Below, piece after piece: positions 1 through 10,652 of a DNA stretch of 64,000 bases. Every line of letters starts with the position of its first letter. Position 1 is the first letter of the stretch. The notes beneath the pieces were generated by a model, which was not told where the DNA came from, searched no databases, and saw nothing but the letters and a program-made list of their open reading frames with translations. Source of the stretch: Enterococcus pallens ATCC BAA-351 (GTDB lineage Bacteria; Bacillota; Bacilli; Lactobacillales; Enterococcaceae); assembly GCF_000407485.1 (NCBI RefSeq), contig NZ_ASWD01000001.1, positions 1,054,001 through 1,118,000 on the forward strand, written 5' to 3'. The translations under genes and the position numbers were made by a program.

Positions 1-3000
1 ACTCTTGAAGCAGAAGTCGGTACTGCAGTTCCTGAGAATAAAAAAGAGATTCTTAACTATACCTTCAAGGAAGTTCAAGAAGGCTCGGCAGAAACTGTTT
101 TAGAAAATGATGCCTCACAAGTAACTTATGTTTATGAGGGAAATCCAACCACAGTTACTTATCGATATTTAAGTGACACTGGAAAGGAATTAACTGAAGA
201 TGAAGTCGATTCTGACTATAGAGTGGGACAAGCGATCGCTGAACCGGAAGCAAAGACATTTGATCATTATAGCTTTGTCAGAAGAGAAGGCGACACTGCT
301 GCGGGGGCAAATGGTTCATCGGTCATCACCTATATCTATGAAGGAAATGCATCAACAGTAACGTATCGATACCTTAATCAACATGGAGATGAAATCTATC
401 CACAAGTAACGGATACGCAACGATTTGATGATCTAGTTGCCAACAAGCAAGAAACAATTCATGGTTACGATTTTGTTCAAACGGACAGTAATTCAGAAAC
501 CGTATTAGCAGATGATCAAACGATTGTTACCTATATCTATGATGGACAGGAAAAAACTATTAATTACAATTATGTGGATAGAAATGGTCAAACGATCCAT
601 ACAGATAGTCAAACAGCAAAAGTCGGCGACAACATTACAGATAAGGTTCAAGTAGTCGAGGGGTATATCTATGTAGATAAACAAGAAGGATCATCAGAAG
701 GAATCATTGGAGCAGACGATACACCAACTGTTACCTATGTCTATGGTCAATTAGGTCAATACATCATTGAAAAAGATGGGGAAGAGACGTTTGTTGACTA
801 TGTCAATGACCCAGAAGATCCAAGGGGCATTCTGGAAGGCCCTGAAATTCCTTATGAACCCGGTTATACAGTAACACAAGACGGGGAAGATTTAGAGCTA
901 ATTAGTGAAGAGAATCCTAGCCTTGGATACAAAAAGAAAGACGTAACTAATCCAGAAGAAAACACCAGAATCACTTATGTGAAAGATGATGACTCAGAAT
1001 CCGATTCCGATAGCGATTCAGACTCAGATAGTGATTCAGACAGCGACAGTGACTCAGACTCGGATAGTGATTCGGACAGTGACTCAGACTCAGACAGCGA
1101 TTCAGATTCTGATAGTGATTCAGATTCAGACTCGGACAGCGATTCAGACTCCGATAGTGACTCAGATTCAGACAGCGATTCAGACTCAGACAGTGACTCA
1201 GATTCTGATAGTGACTCGGACTCAGACAGCGACTCAGATTCTGATAGTGATTCAGATTCAGACAGTGACTCAGATTCTGATAGTGATTCAGATTCAGACA
1301 GTGATTCAGATTCTGATAGTGATTCGGACTCAGACAGTGACTCAGATTCTGATAGCGATTCAGATTCAGACAGTGATTCGGACTCAGACAGCGACTCAGA
1401 TTCGGACAGTGATTCAGACTCCGATAGCGATTCGGATTCTGATAGTGACTCAGATTCGGATTCGGACAGCGATTCAGATTCTGATAGTGATTCGGATTCT
1501 GATAGTGATTCAGACTCAGACAGCGACTCAGATTCCGATAGTGATTCGGACTCCGATAGTGACTCAGATTCTGATAGTGATTCAGACTCAGACAGTGACT
1601 CAGATTCCGATAGTGATTCAGACAGCGACAGTGATTCAGATTCGGATAGCGATTCGGACTCCGATAGTGACTCAGATTCCGATAGTGATTCAGACAGCGA
1701 CAGTGATTCAGATTCGGATAGCGATTCGGACTCCGATAGTGACTCAGATTCCGATAGTGATTCAGACTCAGATAGCGATTCGGACTCGGACAGTGACTCA
1801 GACTCGGATAGCGATTCGGACTCGGACAGCGATTCAGACTCGGACAGCGATTCAGACTCCGATAGTGATTCAGACTCCGATAGTGACTCAGATTCAGACA
1901 GTGATTCGGACTCGGATAGCGATTCAGACTCAGACAGCGACTCAGATTCTGATAGTGATTCAGATTCAGACAGTGATTCAGACTCAGATAGCGATTCGGA
2001 TTCAGACAGCGATTCAGATTCCGATAGCGACTCAGATTCTGATAGTGATTCAGATTCAGACAGTGATTCAGACTCAGATAGCGATTCGGATTCAGACAGC
2101 GATTCAGATTCCGATAGCGACTCAGACTCGGACAGCGATTCAGACTCGGATAGTGATTCGGATTCAGACAGCGACTCAGATTCTGATAGTGACTCGGATT
2201 CAGACTCAGACAGTGACTCAGATTCTGATAGTGATTCGGATTCAGACAGTGACTCAGATTCCGATAGCGATTCAGATTCGGATAGTGATTCGGATTCAGA
2301 CAGTGATTCAGATTCCGATAGCGACTCAGACTCGGACAGCGATTCAGATTCTGATAGTGACTCAGATTCCGATAGCGATTCAGACTCAGACAGCGATTCA
2401 GATTCTGATAGTGATTCAGATTCAGACAGTGACTCAGACTCGGATAGCGATTCAGATTCTGATAGTGATTCGGACTCAGACAGCGACAGTGATTCAGATT
2501 CTGATAGCGACTCAGATTCGGACAGTGACTCGGATTCGGATAGTGACTCAGATTCGGACAGCGATTCAGATTCCGATAGTGATTCAGATTCTGATAGTGA
2601 TTCAGACTCCGATAGTGATTCGGACTCGGACAGTGATTCAGATTCTGATAGTGACTCAGATTCGGACAGTGATTCAGACTCGGATAGTGATTCAGATTCC
2701 GATAGCGATTCGGACTCAGACAGTGATTCAGACTCGGACAGTGACTCAGATTCTGATAGCGACTCGGATTCGGATAGTGACTCAGATTCGGATAGTGATT
2801 CGGATTCCGACAGTGACTCAGATTCGGATAGTGATTCGGACTCAGACAGCGACAGTGATTCTGATAGCGACTCAGATTCGGACAGTGACTCGGATTCCGA
2901 TAGTGACTCAGATTCGGACAGCGATTCAGATTCTGATAGCGATTCGGACTCGGACAGTGATTCGGACTCGGACAGTGATTCAGATTCTGATAGTGATTCA

Positions 3001-5427
3001 GACTCGGATAGTGACTCAGATTCGGATAGTGATTCAGACTCCGACAGTGACTTAGACTCCGATAGCGATTCAGACTCCGACAGTGACTCGGATTCGGACA
3101 GCGATTCAGATTCAGACAGTGACTCAGATTCCGATAGTGATTCGGATTCGGACAGCGATTCAGATTCTGATAGTGATTCAGACTCAGATAGTGATTCAGA
3201 TTCCGATAGTGATTCAGACTCGGACAGTGATTCAGATTCCGATAGTGACTCAGACTCGGATAGTGATTCAGATTCCGATAGCGACTCAGATTCGGACAGT
3301 GATTCGGACTCCGACAGTGACTCAGATTCTGATAGTGATTCGGATTCCGACAGCGATTCAGACAGTGACTCGGACAGCGATTCAGATTCGGACAGTGATT
3401 CGGACTCCGACAGCGACTCAGATTCGGACAGTGATTCAGACTCGGACAGTGATTCAGATTCTGATAGTGATTCGGACTCCGACAGTGATTCGGATTCCGA
3501 CAGCGACTCAGACTCGGATAGCGATTCAGATTCCGATAGTGATTCAGACTCCGACAGTGATTCAGACTCGGACAGTGACTCAGATTCCGATAGTGACTCG
3601 GACTCGGACAGTGACTCAGATTCCGATAGTGACTCGGACTCAGATAGTGATTCAGATTCCGATAGCGACTCAGATTCGGACAGCGATTCAGATTCCGATA
3701 GCGACTCAGATTCGGACAGCGATTCAGACTCCGATAGTGACTCAGATTCCGATAGCGATTCAGACTCGGACAGTGACGCAGATTCCGATAGCGATTCAGA
3801 TTCGGACAGCGATTCGGACTCAGACAGCGACTCAGATTCGGACAGTGATTCGGACTCGGACAGCGATTCAGACTCGGACAGTGACGCAGATTCCGATAGC
3901 GACTCAGATTCGGACAGTGATTCGGACTCAGATTCTGATAGTGACTCGGATTCCGACAGTGATTCAGACTCGGACAGCGATTCAGACTCGGACAGTGATT
4001 CAGACTCAGATAGCGACTCAGATTCCGATAGTGATTCGGACTCGGATAGTGACTCAGATTCCGATAGTGATTCAGATTCAGACAGCGACTCAGATTCGGA
4101 CAGCGATTCAGATTCCGATAGCGATTCGGACTCAGACAGTGATTCAGACTCGGACAGCGATTCAGACTCAGATAGTGACTCAGATTCGGACAGTGATTCG
4201 GACTCGGACAGCGATTCAGACTCGGACAGCGATTCAGATTCAGACAGTGATTCGGACTCCGATAGCGATTCAGATTCAGACAGTGATTCGGACTCCGATA
4301 GCGATTCAGACTCGGACAGCGATTCAGATTCTGATAGTGATTCGGACTCGGACAGTGACTCAGACTCGGATAGTGACTCAGATTCCGATAGTGATTCAGA
4401 CTCAGACAGTGACTCAGATTCCGATAGCGATTCAGATTCAGATTCCGATAGCGATTCGGACTCAGACAGTGACTCAGATTCGGACAGTGATTCAGATTCA
4501 GACAGCGATTCAGATTCCGATAGCGACTCAGATTCGGACAGTGATTCAGATTCAGACAGCGATTCAGATTCCGATAGCGACTCAGATTCGGACAGTGATT
4601 CAGATTCAGACAGCGATTCAGATTCCGATAGTGACTCAGATTCGGACAGTGATTCAGACTCAGACAGCGACTCAGATTCCGATAGTGACTCAGATTCGGA
4701 CAGCGATTCTGATGGGGATGTTGACTATGAAGATTGGGTAGTTACCCCACCAACACTGGATCCAAACTATGTAGGTGGCTCAGTCATTACTGGCTTTGTG
4801 CCAGAGCAAGATACTGATTTTGACCGGTACTACACGATGGATCTGTATATTAACGGCCAATTATTTATCGCAGATGTTCCAGTGACTCCTGGAAGCAGCT
4901 TCTCGATTGACTTAAATGACTATCTTGCTCGTATGGCAGGTATTACCTTAGAAGAAGGCGACGTAGTTGAAATTGTTCTGAAGGGGCATCAGCCTGGAGA
5001 AGAACAAAAAGAGAGCGAAAAGGTGAAGGACATCGTAAAAGCCGATAATGAATCGGATAGCGATTCAGACTCGGACAGTGATTCAGACTCAGATAGTGAT
5101 TCGGATTCCGATAGTGATTCGGACTCCGATAGCGATTCGGACTCAGACAGTGACTCAGATTCTGATAGTGATTCAGACTCAGATAGTGATTCCGATTCGG
5201 ATAGCGACTCAGAGCCTCAACCGAAAGTGGAGCCAACTCCGAAGAAAATCACGGGTCTAACAGGGAAGGCATTGCCTAAAACAGGTGCCGATGTGAAGGA
5301 ATCTTCTTATCCAGCAGCTGGTCTAGGGTTGCTCGGTCTTGGATTATTTGGATTGAAAGACAAACTCAAACGCAAGAAACGTAAGACCAAAGACACGATT
5401 GATGAGTTTTTTGATCAAGAGGAGTAG
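1..5427 (+). CDS. SD-repeat LPXTG wall protein with MucBP repeats (5' end outside window)
   Basis: The frame is open from base 1, so the start and signal peptide lie upstream. The visible part begins with about four MucBP-like repeats (ExVTYxY...GNxxTVTYRY) to about base 980. A Ser-Asp stalk of roughly 1,240 residues follows. A globular insert of about 110 residues (4711-5052) comes next, then a second short SD block (5053-5211). The C-terminus is a classical sorting signal: LPKTG at about 5272, a Gly/Leu-rich membrane segment and a KLKRKKRK tail. The product is therefore a covalently wall-anchored adhesin-like stalk protein. A strong terminator and a sortase gene follow directly. The last 50 residues closely match those of the SD protein ending at 38634, which is followed by a paralogous sortase. 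Ligand unknown. Confidence 0.93.
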   Translation, partial: TLEAEVGTAVPENKKEILNYTFKEVQEGSAETVLENDASQVTYVYEGNPTTVTYRYLSDTGKELTEDEVDSDYRVGQAIAEPEAKTFDHYSFVRREGDTAAGANGSSVITYIYEGNASTVTYRYLNQHGDEIYPQVTDTQRFDDLVANKQETIHGYDFVQTDSNSETVLADDQTIVTYIYDGQEKTINYNYVDRNGQTIHTDSQTAKVGDNITDKVQVVEGYIYVDKQEGSSEGIIGADDTPTVTYVYGQLGQYIIEKDGEETFVDYVNDPEDPRGILEGPEIPYEPGYTVTQDGEDLELISEENPSLGYKKKDVTNPEENTRITYVKDDDSESDSDSDSDSDSDSDSDSDSDSDSDSDSDSDSDSDSDSDSDSDSDSDSDSDSDSDSDSDSDSDSDSDSDSDSDSDSDSDSDSDSDSDSDSDSDSDSDSDSDSDSDSDSDSDSDSDSDSDSDSDSDSDSDSDSDSDSDSDSDSDSDSDSDSDSDSDSDSDSDSDSDSDSDSDSDSDSDSDSDSDSDSDSDSDSDSDSDSDSDSDSDSDSDSDSDSDSDSDSDSDSDSDSDSDSDSDSDSDSDSDSDSDSDSDSDSDSDSDSDSDSDSDSDSDSDSDSDSDSDSDSDSDSDSDSDSDSDSDSDSDSDSDSDSDSDSDSDSDSDSDSDSDSDSDSDSDSDSDSDSDSDSDSDSDSDSDSDSDSDSDSDSDSDSDSDSDSDSDSDSDSDSDSDSDSDSDSDSDSDSDSDSDSDSDSDSDSDSDSDSDSDSDSDSDSDSDSDSDSDSDSDSDSDSDSDSDSDSDSDSDSDSDSDSDSDSDSDSDSDSDSDSDSDSDSDSDSDSDSDSDSDSDSDSDSDSDSDSDSDSDSDSDSDSDSDSDSDSDSDSDSDSDSDSDSDSDSDSDSDSDSDSDSDSDSDSDSDSDSDSDSDSDSDSDSDSDSDSDSDSDSDSDSDSDSDSDSDSDSDSDSDSDSDSDSDSDSDSDSDSDSDSDSDSDSDSDSDSDSDSDSDSDSDSDSDSDSDSDSDSDSDLDSDSDSDSDSDSDSDSDSDSDSDSDSDSDSDSDSDSDSDSDSDSDSDSDSDSDSDSDSDSDSDSDSDSDSDSDSDSDSDSDSDSDSDSDSDSDSDSDSDSDSDSDSDSDSDSDSDSDSDSDSDSDSDSDSDSDSDSDSDSDSDSDSDSDSDSDSDSDSDSDSDSDSDSDSDSDSDSDSDSDSDSDSDSDSDSDSDSDSDSDSDSDSDSDSDSDSDSDSDSDSDSDSDSDSDSDSDSDSDSDADSDSDSDSDSDSDSDSDSDSDSDSDSDSDSDSDSDADSDSDSDSDSDSDSDSDSDSDSDSDSDSDSDSDSDSDSDSDSDSDSDSDSDSDSDSDSDSDSDSDSDSDSDSDSDSDSDSDSDSDSDSDSDSDSDSDSDSDSDSDSDSDSDSDSDSDSDSDSDSDSDSDSDSDSDSDSDSDSDSDSDSDSDSDSDSDSDSDSDSDSDSDSDSDSDSDSDSDSDSDSDSDSDSDSDSDSDSDSDSDSDSDSDSDSDSDSDSDSDSDSDSDSDSDSDSDSDSDSDSDSDSDSDSDSDSDSDSDSDSDSDSDSDSDSDGDVDYEDWVVTPPTLDPNYVGGSVITGFVPEQDTDFDRYYTMDLYINGQLFIADVPVTPGSSFSIDLNDYLARMAGITLEEGDVVEIVLKGHQPGEEQKESEKVKDIVKADNESDSDSDSDSDSDSDSDSDSDSDSDSDSDSDSDSDSDSDSDSDSDSDSDSDSDSEPQPKVEPTPKKITGLTGKALPKTGADVKESSYPAAGLGLLGLGLFGLKDKLKRKKRKTKDTIDEFFDQEE
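991..4710 (+). repeat. SD-encoding 18-bp repeat tract, gene 1
   Basis: About 3.7 kb of degenerate 18-bp units of the form GAY TCN GAY TCN GAY AGY, encoding Asp-Ser. The third serine codon of nearly every unit is AGY and the other two are TCN. This is the codon pattern known for the ClfA/Sdr stalks of staphylococci. Wobble positions vary freely, and a few units carry Asp-Ala or a single Leu (near 3050). Confidence 0.97.
5053..5211 (+). repeat. Second short SD repeat block, gene 1
   Basis: About 53 residues of Ser-Asp repeat with the same 18-bp codon pattern. It lies between the globular insert and the wall-spanning/LPKTG region. Confidence 0.95.
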
Positions 5428-5440
5428 AAAGCAGTAAGGA

Positions 5441-5499
5441 AACGAACGATCTCTCTAAATAAAAGAATTAATCTTTTTAGACGGATCGTTCGTTTTTTT
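5441..5499 (+). terminator. Rho-independent terminator after SD protein gene
   Basis: The arms AACGAACGATC and GATCGTTCGTT flank a loop of about 32 nt and run into a T tract. The same stem sequence (ACGAACGATC) is used after the paralogous SD gene at 38649, so the terminator was duplicated with the cassette. Confidence 0.9.
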
Positions 5500-5535
5500 C
5501 ACCTTACCTGTTTTTTTTTAACAGAAAGGGAAGAT

Positions 5536-6237
5536 ATGAAGAAAAAAGTCGTACGGTTTTGTTCTTTTCTGCTAATCATTGTTGGTCTTTTTCTTCTATT
5601 TAATAAACCGCTAATCAATTTTTTTATCAGCAATACGGGGGCCGATTATGACATCAGTCAACTCTCCAAACAAGACTTGGAAAAGAACAAGCAAAGAGAA
5701 GCACCCTTTGATTTTGACCAGGTGAAGTCCCTCACTTCAGAAGCAGTGGTGAAATCACAGTTAGCTGGAGATAAAAAGGAGCTGCCGGTGATTGCTAGTA
5801 TCGCTATTCCCAGCGTGAAGATTCGGCTGCCGATTTTCAAAGGATTATCAAATGAGGGGTTACTTTATGGGGCCGGCACACTTTCGCCCGACCAAGAAAT
5901 GGGTGAAGGGAATTATAGCTTAGCTAGTCACCGATCAGATCAACCGAATTTGTTATTTACACCGCTAGAGGAGCTTGCTTTAGGGGACCTCATTTATGTG
6001 ACTGACCTTTCCTATGTGTATACATATGAGGCTTTTTACAAGGAAAAGGTGGAGCCAACGAAGACAGAAGTATTAGATGTTGTTCCAGAGAAGCAGCTGC
6101 TCACATTAATTACTTGTGGAGACTTGTATGCGACCAGTCGATTGGTGGTACAGGCGGAATTGATCGACGTGAAACCGATGAACAAAATTTCTAAAGAAGC
6201 GGCAGAAGCCTTTCAGCTTCCTGTCCAATCGTATTGA
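5536..6237 (+). CDS. Class A-type sortase, cassette A
   Basis: A membrane-anchored cysteine transpeptidase that cleaves LPXTG proteins and joins them to the wall. The 233-aa protein has an N-terminal hydrophobic anchor (residues 6-24) followed by an extracellular sortase domain. The catalytic residues are visible: His132 in LASHRSD, Cys194 in TLITCGD and Arg202 in TSRLVVQ. The ATG is preceded by AGAAAGGGAAG. The gene sits about 110 bp downstream of the SD protein, beyond its terminator. The same SD-protein/sortase order recurs at 32896-39423, so it is probably dedicated to the SD protein rather than the housekeeping sortase (inference). Confidence 0.92.
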   Translation: MKKKVVRFCSFLLIIVGLFLLFNKPLINFFISNTGADYDISQLSKQDLEKNKQREAPFDFDQVKSLTSEAVVKSQLAGDKKELPVIASIAIPSVKIRLPIFKGLSNEGLLYGAGTLSPDQEMGEGNYSLASHRSDQPNLLFTPLEELALGDLIYVTDLSYVYTYEAFYKEKVEPTKTEVLDVVPEKQLLTLITCGDLYATSRLVVQAELIDVKPMNKISKEAAEAFQLPVQSY

Positions 6238-6264
6238 GTGATCAGGAGAAAAGGAAGTGACTAC

Positions 6265-6963
6265 ATGCAGCTAATCTTGTTGTTAACAAAGAATGTACTG
6301 ATGGAACAAGGATTACAGAAACAATTGCAGCAGTTGAGTTATGAAGTGCTGTGCTCGGCTCAGGCATTGCAGCACTTAAGAAGAAAAGAGTTTATGATGA
6401 GAGATTACTGCGCAGTAATCTTCAGTGAGACCATCACAAATAAGGAAATCATAGATGTTTTACCTCAATTGATTACAGCCAATGTGGCGGTTTTTCGCAA
6501 ATTCAGTGGACCACCAACTGCTGAGGAACAGGAACGTTTGGAAATGCTGGGGGTAAGTGAGTGGATAACAGAAGATGTGCCGTTGGATCAATTAAGAGAA
6601 TGTTTGGCTGAAAAAATGAACCAGCTCCAACAAACGGAAGAAAAGCAATATGCTGAATTGTATCACTCTTCAGTGATGACTGAAAAGCTGCAGGAACAAT
6701 TTATCAAGCTCTTAACAAAAAAGGAGCAACAGCTTTTTCTATATTTACAAGCAAACCATGGTGAGATTGTGCCTCGTGAAGAGCTGTGTGGGTATCTTTG
6801 GAACGAACCGCTGAGCCATTCCCGTATGTCGCAATTATCAGTGTTAGTAAAAAAAATCAAAGAAAAGTTAGTGGAAATGGGGTTCAATGAAGATCTTTTA
6901 CGTACGATTTGGGGTAGAGGTTATTGCTTGACCTCAGAGTTTTCAATCAAGTTCTTGGAATGA
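6265..6963 (+). CDS. OmpR/PhoB-type winged-helix regulator with degenerate receiver (A, first)
   Basis: A 232-aa DNA-binding protein. The N-terminal half has the strand/helix pattern of a response-regulator receiver (LILLLTKN..., YEVLCS, CAVIFSETIT). The usual phospho-acceptor Asp after strand 3 is replaced by Ser-Glu-Thr, and the strand-5 Lys is not evident. The C-terminal 90 residues form a Trans_reg_C winged helix (LTKKEQQLFLYL ... RTIWGRGYCL). I chose ATG 6265, preceded by AAGGAAGTG, over GTG 6238, because the paralogue at 41761 begins MQPILILTKN. No histidine kinase is nearby, so control may be independent of phosphorylation (inference). It probably regulates the cassette. Confidence 0.82.
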   Translation: MQLILLLTKNVLMEQGLQKQLQQLSYEVLCSAQALQHLRRKEFMMRDYCAVIFSETITNKEIIDVLPQLITANVAVFRKFSGPPTAEEQERLEMLGVSEWITEDVPLDQLRECLAEKMNQLQQTEEKQYAELYHSSVMTEKLQEQFIKLLTKKEQQLFLYLQANHGEIVPREELCGYLWNEPLSHSRMSQLSVLVKKIKEKLVEMGFNEDLLRTIWGRGYCLTSEFSIKFLE

Positions 6964-6995
6964 ACCACTAAAGAAAAAACGAGGAGTGAATATGT

Positions 6996-7757
6996 ATGAA
7001 TAGGATACTTATCCTTACCAAAAATATATTAGCTGAGCAAAAACTTCAGAAACAACTACAACTATTGGGTTATGAGGTGTTTTGTTCAACTGAAGCGTTC
7101 AATGATAGTCGAATGCTTTCGATTGTTCAATTCTTTCCAATTATTTTGCTAAGTGAAACCATGAGTAATCTGGAAGTGAATAAAATTCTTACTGCGATTA
7201 GTGAAGGCAAAAGCATGGCACTTCGTCTGACGTCTGAAGGTGAACGCAAAGAGGATGATAAAGAGACTGGGATTTTTGGGTATCTGTCAAAAACGCTTTC
7301 ATTTGATAGTATGCGGGAAAAATTGGTCTTGCTGCAAAGTACTTATTATGAAGAGCAGGCGGAAAATAAAAGTCACGAATGTTTCCCCGTTCAAAGATTG
7401 GAGAATCGGACCTTGGAGACGTCAACAGGCCGCATTTACTTTTCAAAAAAAGAAGAGCGGCTGTTTCAGTTATTACTGGAGGCGGAAGGGCAGATGCTTT
7501 CTCGTACTGAAATCTGTGAAGTTCTGTGGTCAGAAGGCGAAACCGATTCCAATCGCAGCCAGCTTTCATGTATTGTAACCAAGATCAAAAGTAAATTCAA
7601 AAAGATTGGTTACCAGGGAGATTCTATCATTACAAAATGGGGACAGGGATATGCCTTCGCACCAGAATTTTATACTTATTTAACAACAGGCCAGAGTGAA
7701 AACGGATATATAAACTATTCGGGAGCTACTGTTCAAATGAGCCCAATGAGTGTCTAA
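6996..7757 (+). CDS. OmpR/PhoB-type winged-helix regulator with degenerate receiver (A, second)
   Basis: A 253-aa paralogue of the preceding gene, with the same N-terminal MNRILILTKNILAEQ signature and a C-terminal winged helix (FSKKEERLFQLLLEA ... ITKWGQGYAF). The receiver-like half again lacks an Asp at the phosphorylation position (IILLSETMSN). It is followed by a 30-residue low-complexity tail. The gene lies 32 bp after the first regulator with its own GAGGAGTGA ribosome site. The tandem pair is kept in cassette B (41761 and 42512), which suggests the two act together, possibly as a heterodimer (inference). Confidence 0.82.
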   Translation: MNRILILTKNILAEQKLQKQLQLLGYEVFCSTEAFNDSRMLSIVQFFPIILLSETMSNLEVNKILTAISEGKSMALRLTSEGERKEDDKETGIFGYLSKTLSFDSMREKLVLLQSTYYEEQAENKSHECFPVQRLENRTLETSTGRIYFSKKEERLFQLLLEAEGQMLSRTEICEVLWSEGETDSNRSQLSCIVTKIKSKFKKIGYQGDSIITKWGQGYAFAPEFYTYLTTGQSENGYINYSGATVQMSPMSV

Positions 7758-7803
7758 CAGTTGAAAGCAGTGAATAAGAGAACATATAGAATTGAGGGTA
7801 CTC

Positions 7804-8187
7804 ATGAAAACCATTGTAATGGATATCGATAATACCTTTTGCGAGAAAAAAGGAGACAAGGAATACGCTGATCTGGAACCAATCCAAGAAGTGGTGGAAC
7901 AGATGAAAGCGTATAAAGAAAAAGGCTACAAGATCATTTTATATACCGCTCGACAAATGCGAACTTATCAAGGAAATGTGGGCTTGATTACTGCTAACAT
8001 GGTGCCGGTGTTGACCGAATGGTTGGAAAAGTGGGCAATTCCCTACGATGAATTGCATGTAGGGAAACCATGGTGTGGTCAAGGCTTCTATGTTGATGAT
8101 CGGGCCATTCGTCCCAGTGAATTCCTGGAATGGACGGAAGAAGAAATTTTACAACGAATCGAGGATGACCGATGGAAGCAGTCATGA
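7804..8187 (+). CDS. HAD-superfamily phosphatase (capsule-biosynthesis type), A
   Basis: A 127-aa small HAD hydrolase. The DxDxT nucleophile motif is MDIDNTF (Asp7, Asp9), motif II lies in IILYTARQMRT, and the metal-binding motif is FYVDDRAI. It resembles the short HAD phosphatases of capsule clusters and probably dephosphorylates a sugar- or alcohol-phosphate intermediate. ATG 7804 matches the start of the near-identical copy at 43313; an upstream TTG at 7792 is less likely. Its 3' end overlaps the next gene by 16 bp, so the two are translationally coupled. Confidence 0.85.
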   Translation: MKTIVMDIDNTFCEKKGDKEYADLEPIQEVVEQMKAYKEKGYKIILYTARQMRTYQGNVGLITANMVPVLTEWLEKWAIPYDELHVGKPWCGQGFYVDDRAIRPSEFLEWTEEEILQRIEDDRWKQS

Positions 8188-9833
8188 TTTTAAATACGAA
8201 AAAGATTTCAGCGGATATGCAAACACGCTTTGGGGCTATTTATCCCTTAATGTTGCCTTTCGGAGATGGGACCATTGAGGATAGCTTGCTAGAACAATAC
8301 CGTGAAAAGGACTATGTGTTTATCCTTTCTGACGAAAGTCAGTCAGAGTCGGGAGAACGTCTTAAGCAGCGATCGAAATCAGTGTATGAATGGTACTTAA
8401 CAGACAGAGAGAGTCGCACCTTATTCTTAGCAGTTAGTAATGGCTTACGGTATATGTTGTCCTGTTTAAATACAGATTTTCACCTGACGATTAATTTTGG
8501 TGATACGTATGTGAACGAGGAGTCTTATGCATCAGAGGATTTTATCGTGATTGGTCATCGGGACAATTCCGCGCCTTGGACAAGTGTGGCTCGCGAAGGG
8601 AAGAAGCTTAGTTTTAGCCATAAAAATGAAGCCGCTCAAAATAAGCCGAGCGATCAGCTAGTAGCTGGGGTATTCGGGTTTCGCAGTGGAGAAGCGTTTC
8701 ACGAATGCTTGCCATTAAAGCTGGATAAATACGAGCTAAGTAAAAATTATGAGGATAACAGTCGGTCTTTTTATGAAGCCATCAAAGATTATGATGAAAA
8801 TTATCATCCGATGGAATTGATTTCGACTGAAAATTGGTTGGACTTAGGTCATGAGAAGGAATATCTGGAAACCAAGAAGCTGGTACAAGCTAGGTTCTTT
8901 AATTCGATTACGATTGATGATCAACGAGGGATTTTGACTAAGAAAAGTGACGATACCAAAAAGCTGATTCATGAAATCGAGTGGTACATCAAAATGCCAT
9001 CAGAGCTGCAGTTTTTCACACCGAGGATTTACAACTACTCCTTGGATAAAAAGCAGCCTTGTGTGGAGATGGAATATTATCCATACGAAACATTGCATAA
9101 CCTGTACATCTACGGCAACTTAGAAATCAGCGCTTGGGAAAAGATCATGGATAAGCTGATGTTTGTACGACAAGAGATGAAGCAGCACTCCGCGAATAAA
9201 CAACTGGACCCGCAGGATTTGAAAGACATTTACTATCAGAAAACCGTGGATCGGGTGGAGCGATTGATGGAGGATCCGGCTTTTGAAGTGTTTTATGAGA
9301 ATGCACCAACAATTAATGGAGTGACGTATCAACCCGTGAAGGAAATCATGGAACGTTTACTTAGCTTGTTAGAAAACAATCAGCTGATTAGTGAAAAGTC
9401 GGCTTCAATTATTCATGGCGATTTCTGTCTAAGCAATATTTTATTTGAAGTAAGTAATCAACTAGTGAAGCTGATTGATCCACGCGGGAAGTTTGGTTCT
9501 TTTGATATTTATGGGGATGAGTTTTACGACATTGCTAAGATCATGCATAGCTTTGAAGGCGCTTATGATCATATTATTACGGATCAATTCAGTTTAGAAC
9601 AGGAATCTTCAACCGTTTATTCGTACACGATTCATAAGACGGAGCTGCAGAATGAGATCACGGAATTAGTGAACGAAAGTATTGCCAAGCTTTACCCGAT
9701 TGAGCAAGTTCGATTAATCGAAGGGTTGTTGTTCTTGTCAATGATTCCGCTGCATGCGGATTATCCAGAACGGCAGAAGATTATGTTTGGTCAGGCGATG
9801 AAGTTGTTGGCGCCTTATTTAGTAAATGCATAG
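8172..9833 (+). CDS. Nucleotidyltransferase-like / APH-type kinase fusion protein, A
   Basis: A 553-aa protein. The C-terminal third is an aminoglycoside/choline-kinase-like phosphotransferase, with the catalytic loop IIHGDFCLSNILF and the metal-binding LIDPRGKFGSFDIYGDE. The middle (about residues 215-300: WLDLGHEKEYLETKK, RFFNSITID, RGILTKKS) resembles the C-terminal part of capsule-type nucleotidyltransferases. The N-terminus lacks a GxGTR loop, so it may be a degenerate nucleotidyltransferase. A kinase paired with a separate nucleotidyltransferase (12140) recalls the LicA/LicC logic of making an activated phospho-alcohol, but the substrate is unknown. ATG 8172 follows GAGG; ATG 8184, overlapping the HAD stop as ATGA, is an alternative. 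Confidence 0.75.
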   Translation: MEAVMILNTKKISADMQTRFGAIYPLMLPFGDGTIEDSLLEQYREKDYVFILSDESQSESGERLKQRSKSVYEWYLTDRESRTLFLAVSNGLRYMLSCLNTDFHLTINFGDTYVNEESYASEDFIVIGHRDNSAPWTSVAREGKKLSFSHKNEAAQNKPSDQLVAGVFGFRSGEAFHECLPLKLDKYELSKNYEDNSRSFYEAIKDYDENYHPMELISTENWLDLGHEKEYLETKKLVQARFFNSITIDDQRGILTKKSDDTKKLIHEIEWYIKMPSELQFFTPRIYNYSLDKKQPCVEMEYYPYETLHNLYIYGNLEISAWEKIMDKLMFVRQEMKQHSANKQLDPQDLKDIYYQKTVDRVERLMEDPAFEVFYENAPTINGVTYQPVKEIMERLLSLLENNQLISEKSASIIHGDFCLSNILFEVSNQLVKLIDPRGKFGSFDIYGDEFYDIAKIMHSFEGAYDHIITDQFSLEQESSTVYSYTIHKTELQNEITELVNESIAKLYPIEQVRLIEGLLFLSMIPLHADYPERQKIMFGQAMKLLAPYLVNA

Positions 9834-9848
9834 AAGGGAAACTATTTA

Positions 9849-10610
9849 ATGCCTTTTATAAAATATACTGATTCATTGGGAGATTTTTTAGAAGAAAATC
9901 AGGTGTATTTTACTTACAACAAGCGAAAACGATTTAAAGAGGGGGATATGTTACGTTACCCAGCTAATCTGCGAATCGAAAAGCACTGTATTTATGTTGT
10001 GGGTAATACCTTGAATACTATGGGATTGTGTTCATTCAGCCGAAGCCGTTTGACCGAGCGAACAACAGTAGGACGATATTCTTCCATCGCACCTAACCTA
10101 AAAATCATGGGGTTTCAACATCCAATTGATCGATTTTCTACATCCCCAATTACGTACTCGACTCATCCCAGCACAGTCAATGTTCCTTTGGCTGCTGGAA
10201 CCGAGGAAGGGAATTTCCAAGCTATTCCCTATAAGCAAAAGGTAGATGCTATTACGATTGGTAATGATGTTTGGATAGGAGAAGATGTTACCTGTAAGCC
10301 AGGTATTACTATTGGTGATGGAGCAGTGGTTGCTACAGGTGCCATTGTGACGAAGGATGTTCCACCCTTTGCGATAGTGGGTGGGGTTCCTGCTAAAGTA
10401 TTATCCTACCGGTTTCGTCAATCGGTTATTGACGAATTGCTCGCATTGAACTGGTGGGATTATTGTTACTGGACCTTTGATGGGGTACGGGCAGGGGATG
10501 GCATAGAATACTTTATTGATCAACTCCAGAATTTGAAAGCCAAGAATAAATTGAAAAGAGTATCTGATCTTAGCTTTGTGTCATCCAAAGACATAGAAAA
10601 ATATGTGTGA
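9849..10610 (+). CDS. CatB-type (hexapeptide) O-acetyltransferase, A
   Basis: A 253-aa left-handed beta-helix acetyltransferase. The hallmarks are SSIAPNLKIMGFQHP (carrying the catalytic His of xenobiotic/CatB-type enzymes), the repeats ITIGNDVWIGEDVTCKPG and ITIGDGAVVATGAIVTKDV, and the closing [15 protein letters not shown]. It would transfer acetyl from acetyl-CoA to a sugar or polymer hydroxyl in the cytoplasm. It lies 15 bp after the kinase fusion. The cassette B counterpart (54521) carries an extra N-terminal domain and sits at the other end of that cluster, so gene order was shuffled. Confidence 0.85.
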   Translation: MPFIKYTDSLGDFLEENQVYFTYNKRKRFKEGDMLRYPANLRIEKHCIYVVGNTLNTMGLCSFSRSRLTERTTVGRYSSIAPNLKIMGFQHPIDRFSTSPITYSTHPSTVNVPLAAGTEEGNFQAIPYKQKVDAITIGNDVWIGEDVTCKPGITIGDGAVVATGAIVTKDVPPFAIVGGVPAKVLSYRFRQSVIDELLALNWWDYCYWTFDGVRAGDGIEYFIDQLQNLKAKNKLKRVSDLSFVSSKDIEKYV

Positions 10611-10652
10611 GAGCAGACAAAAAAATATAGCAACTGGAAAGGACTAAGAAGA

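Noticed and set aside
985-4710. CRISPR-like periodic repeats
   Set aside because: The period is 18 bp with codon-type wobble variation, there are no spacers, and the tract is in frame within a surface protein.
986-4741. Long plus-strand frames of Ile/Gln/Thr/Arg repeats inside the first SD tract
   Set aside because: These are out-of-frame readings of the GAY TCN repeat. They have no ribosome sites or family features, and the SD frame carries the signal, MucBP and anchor context.
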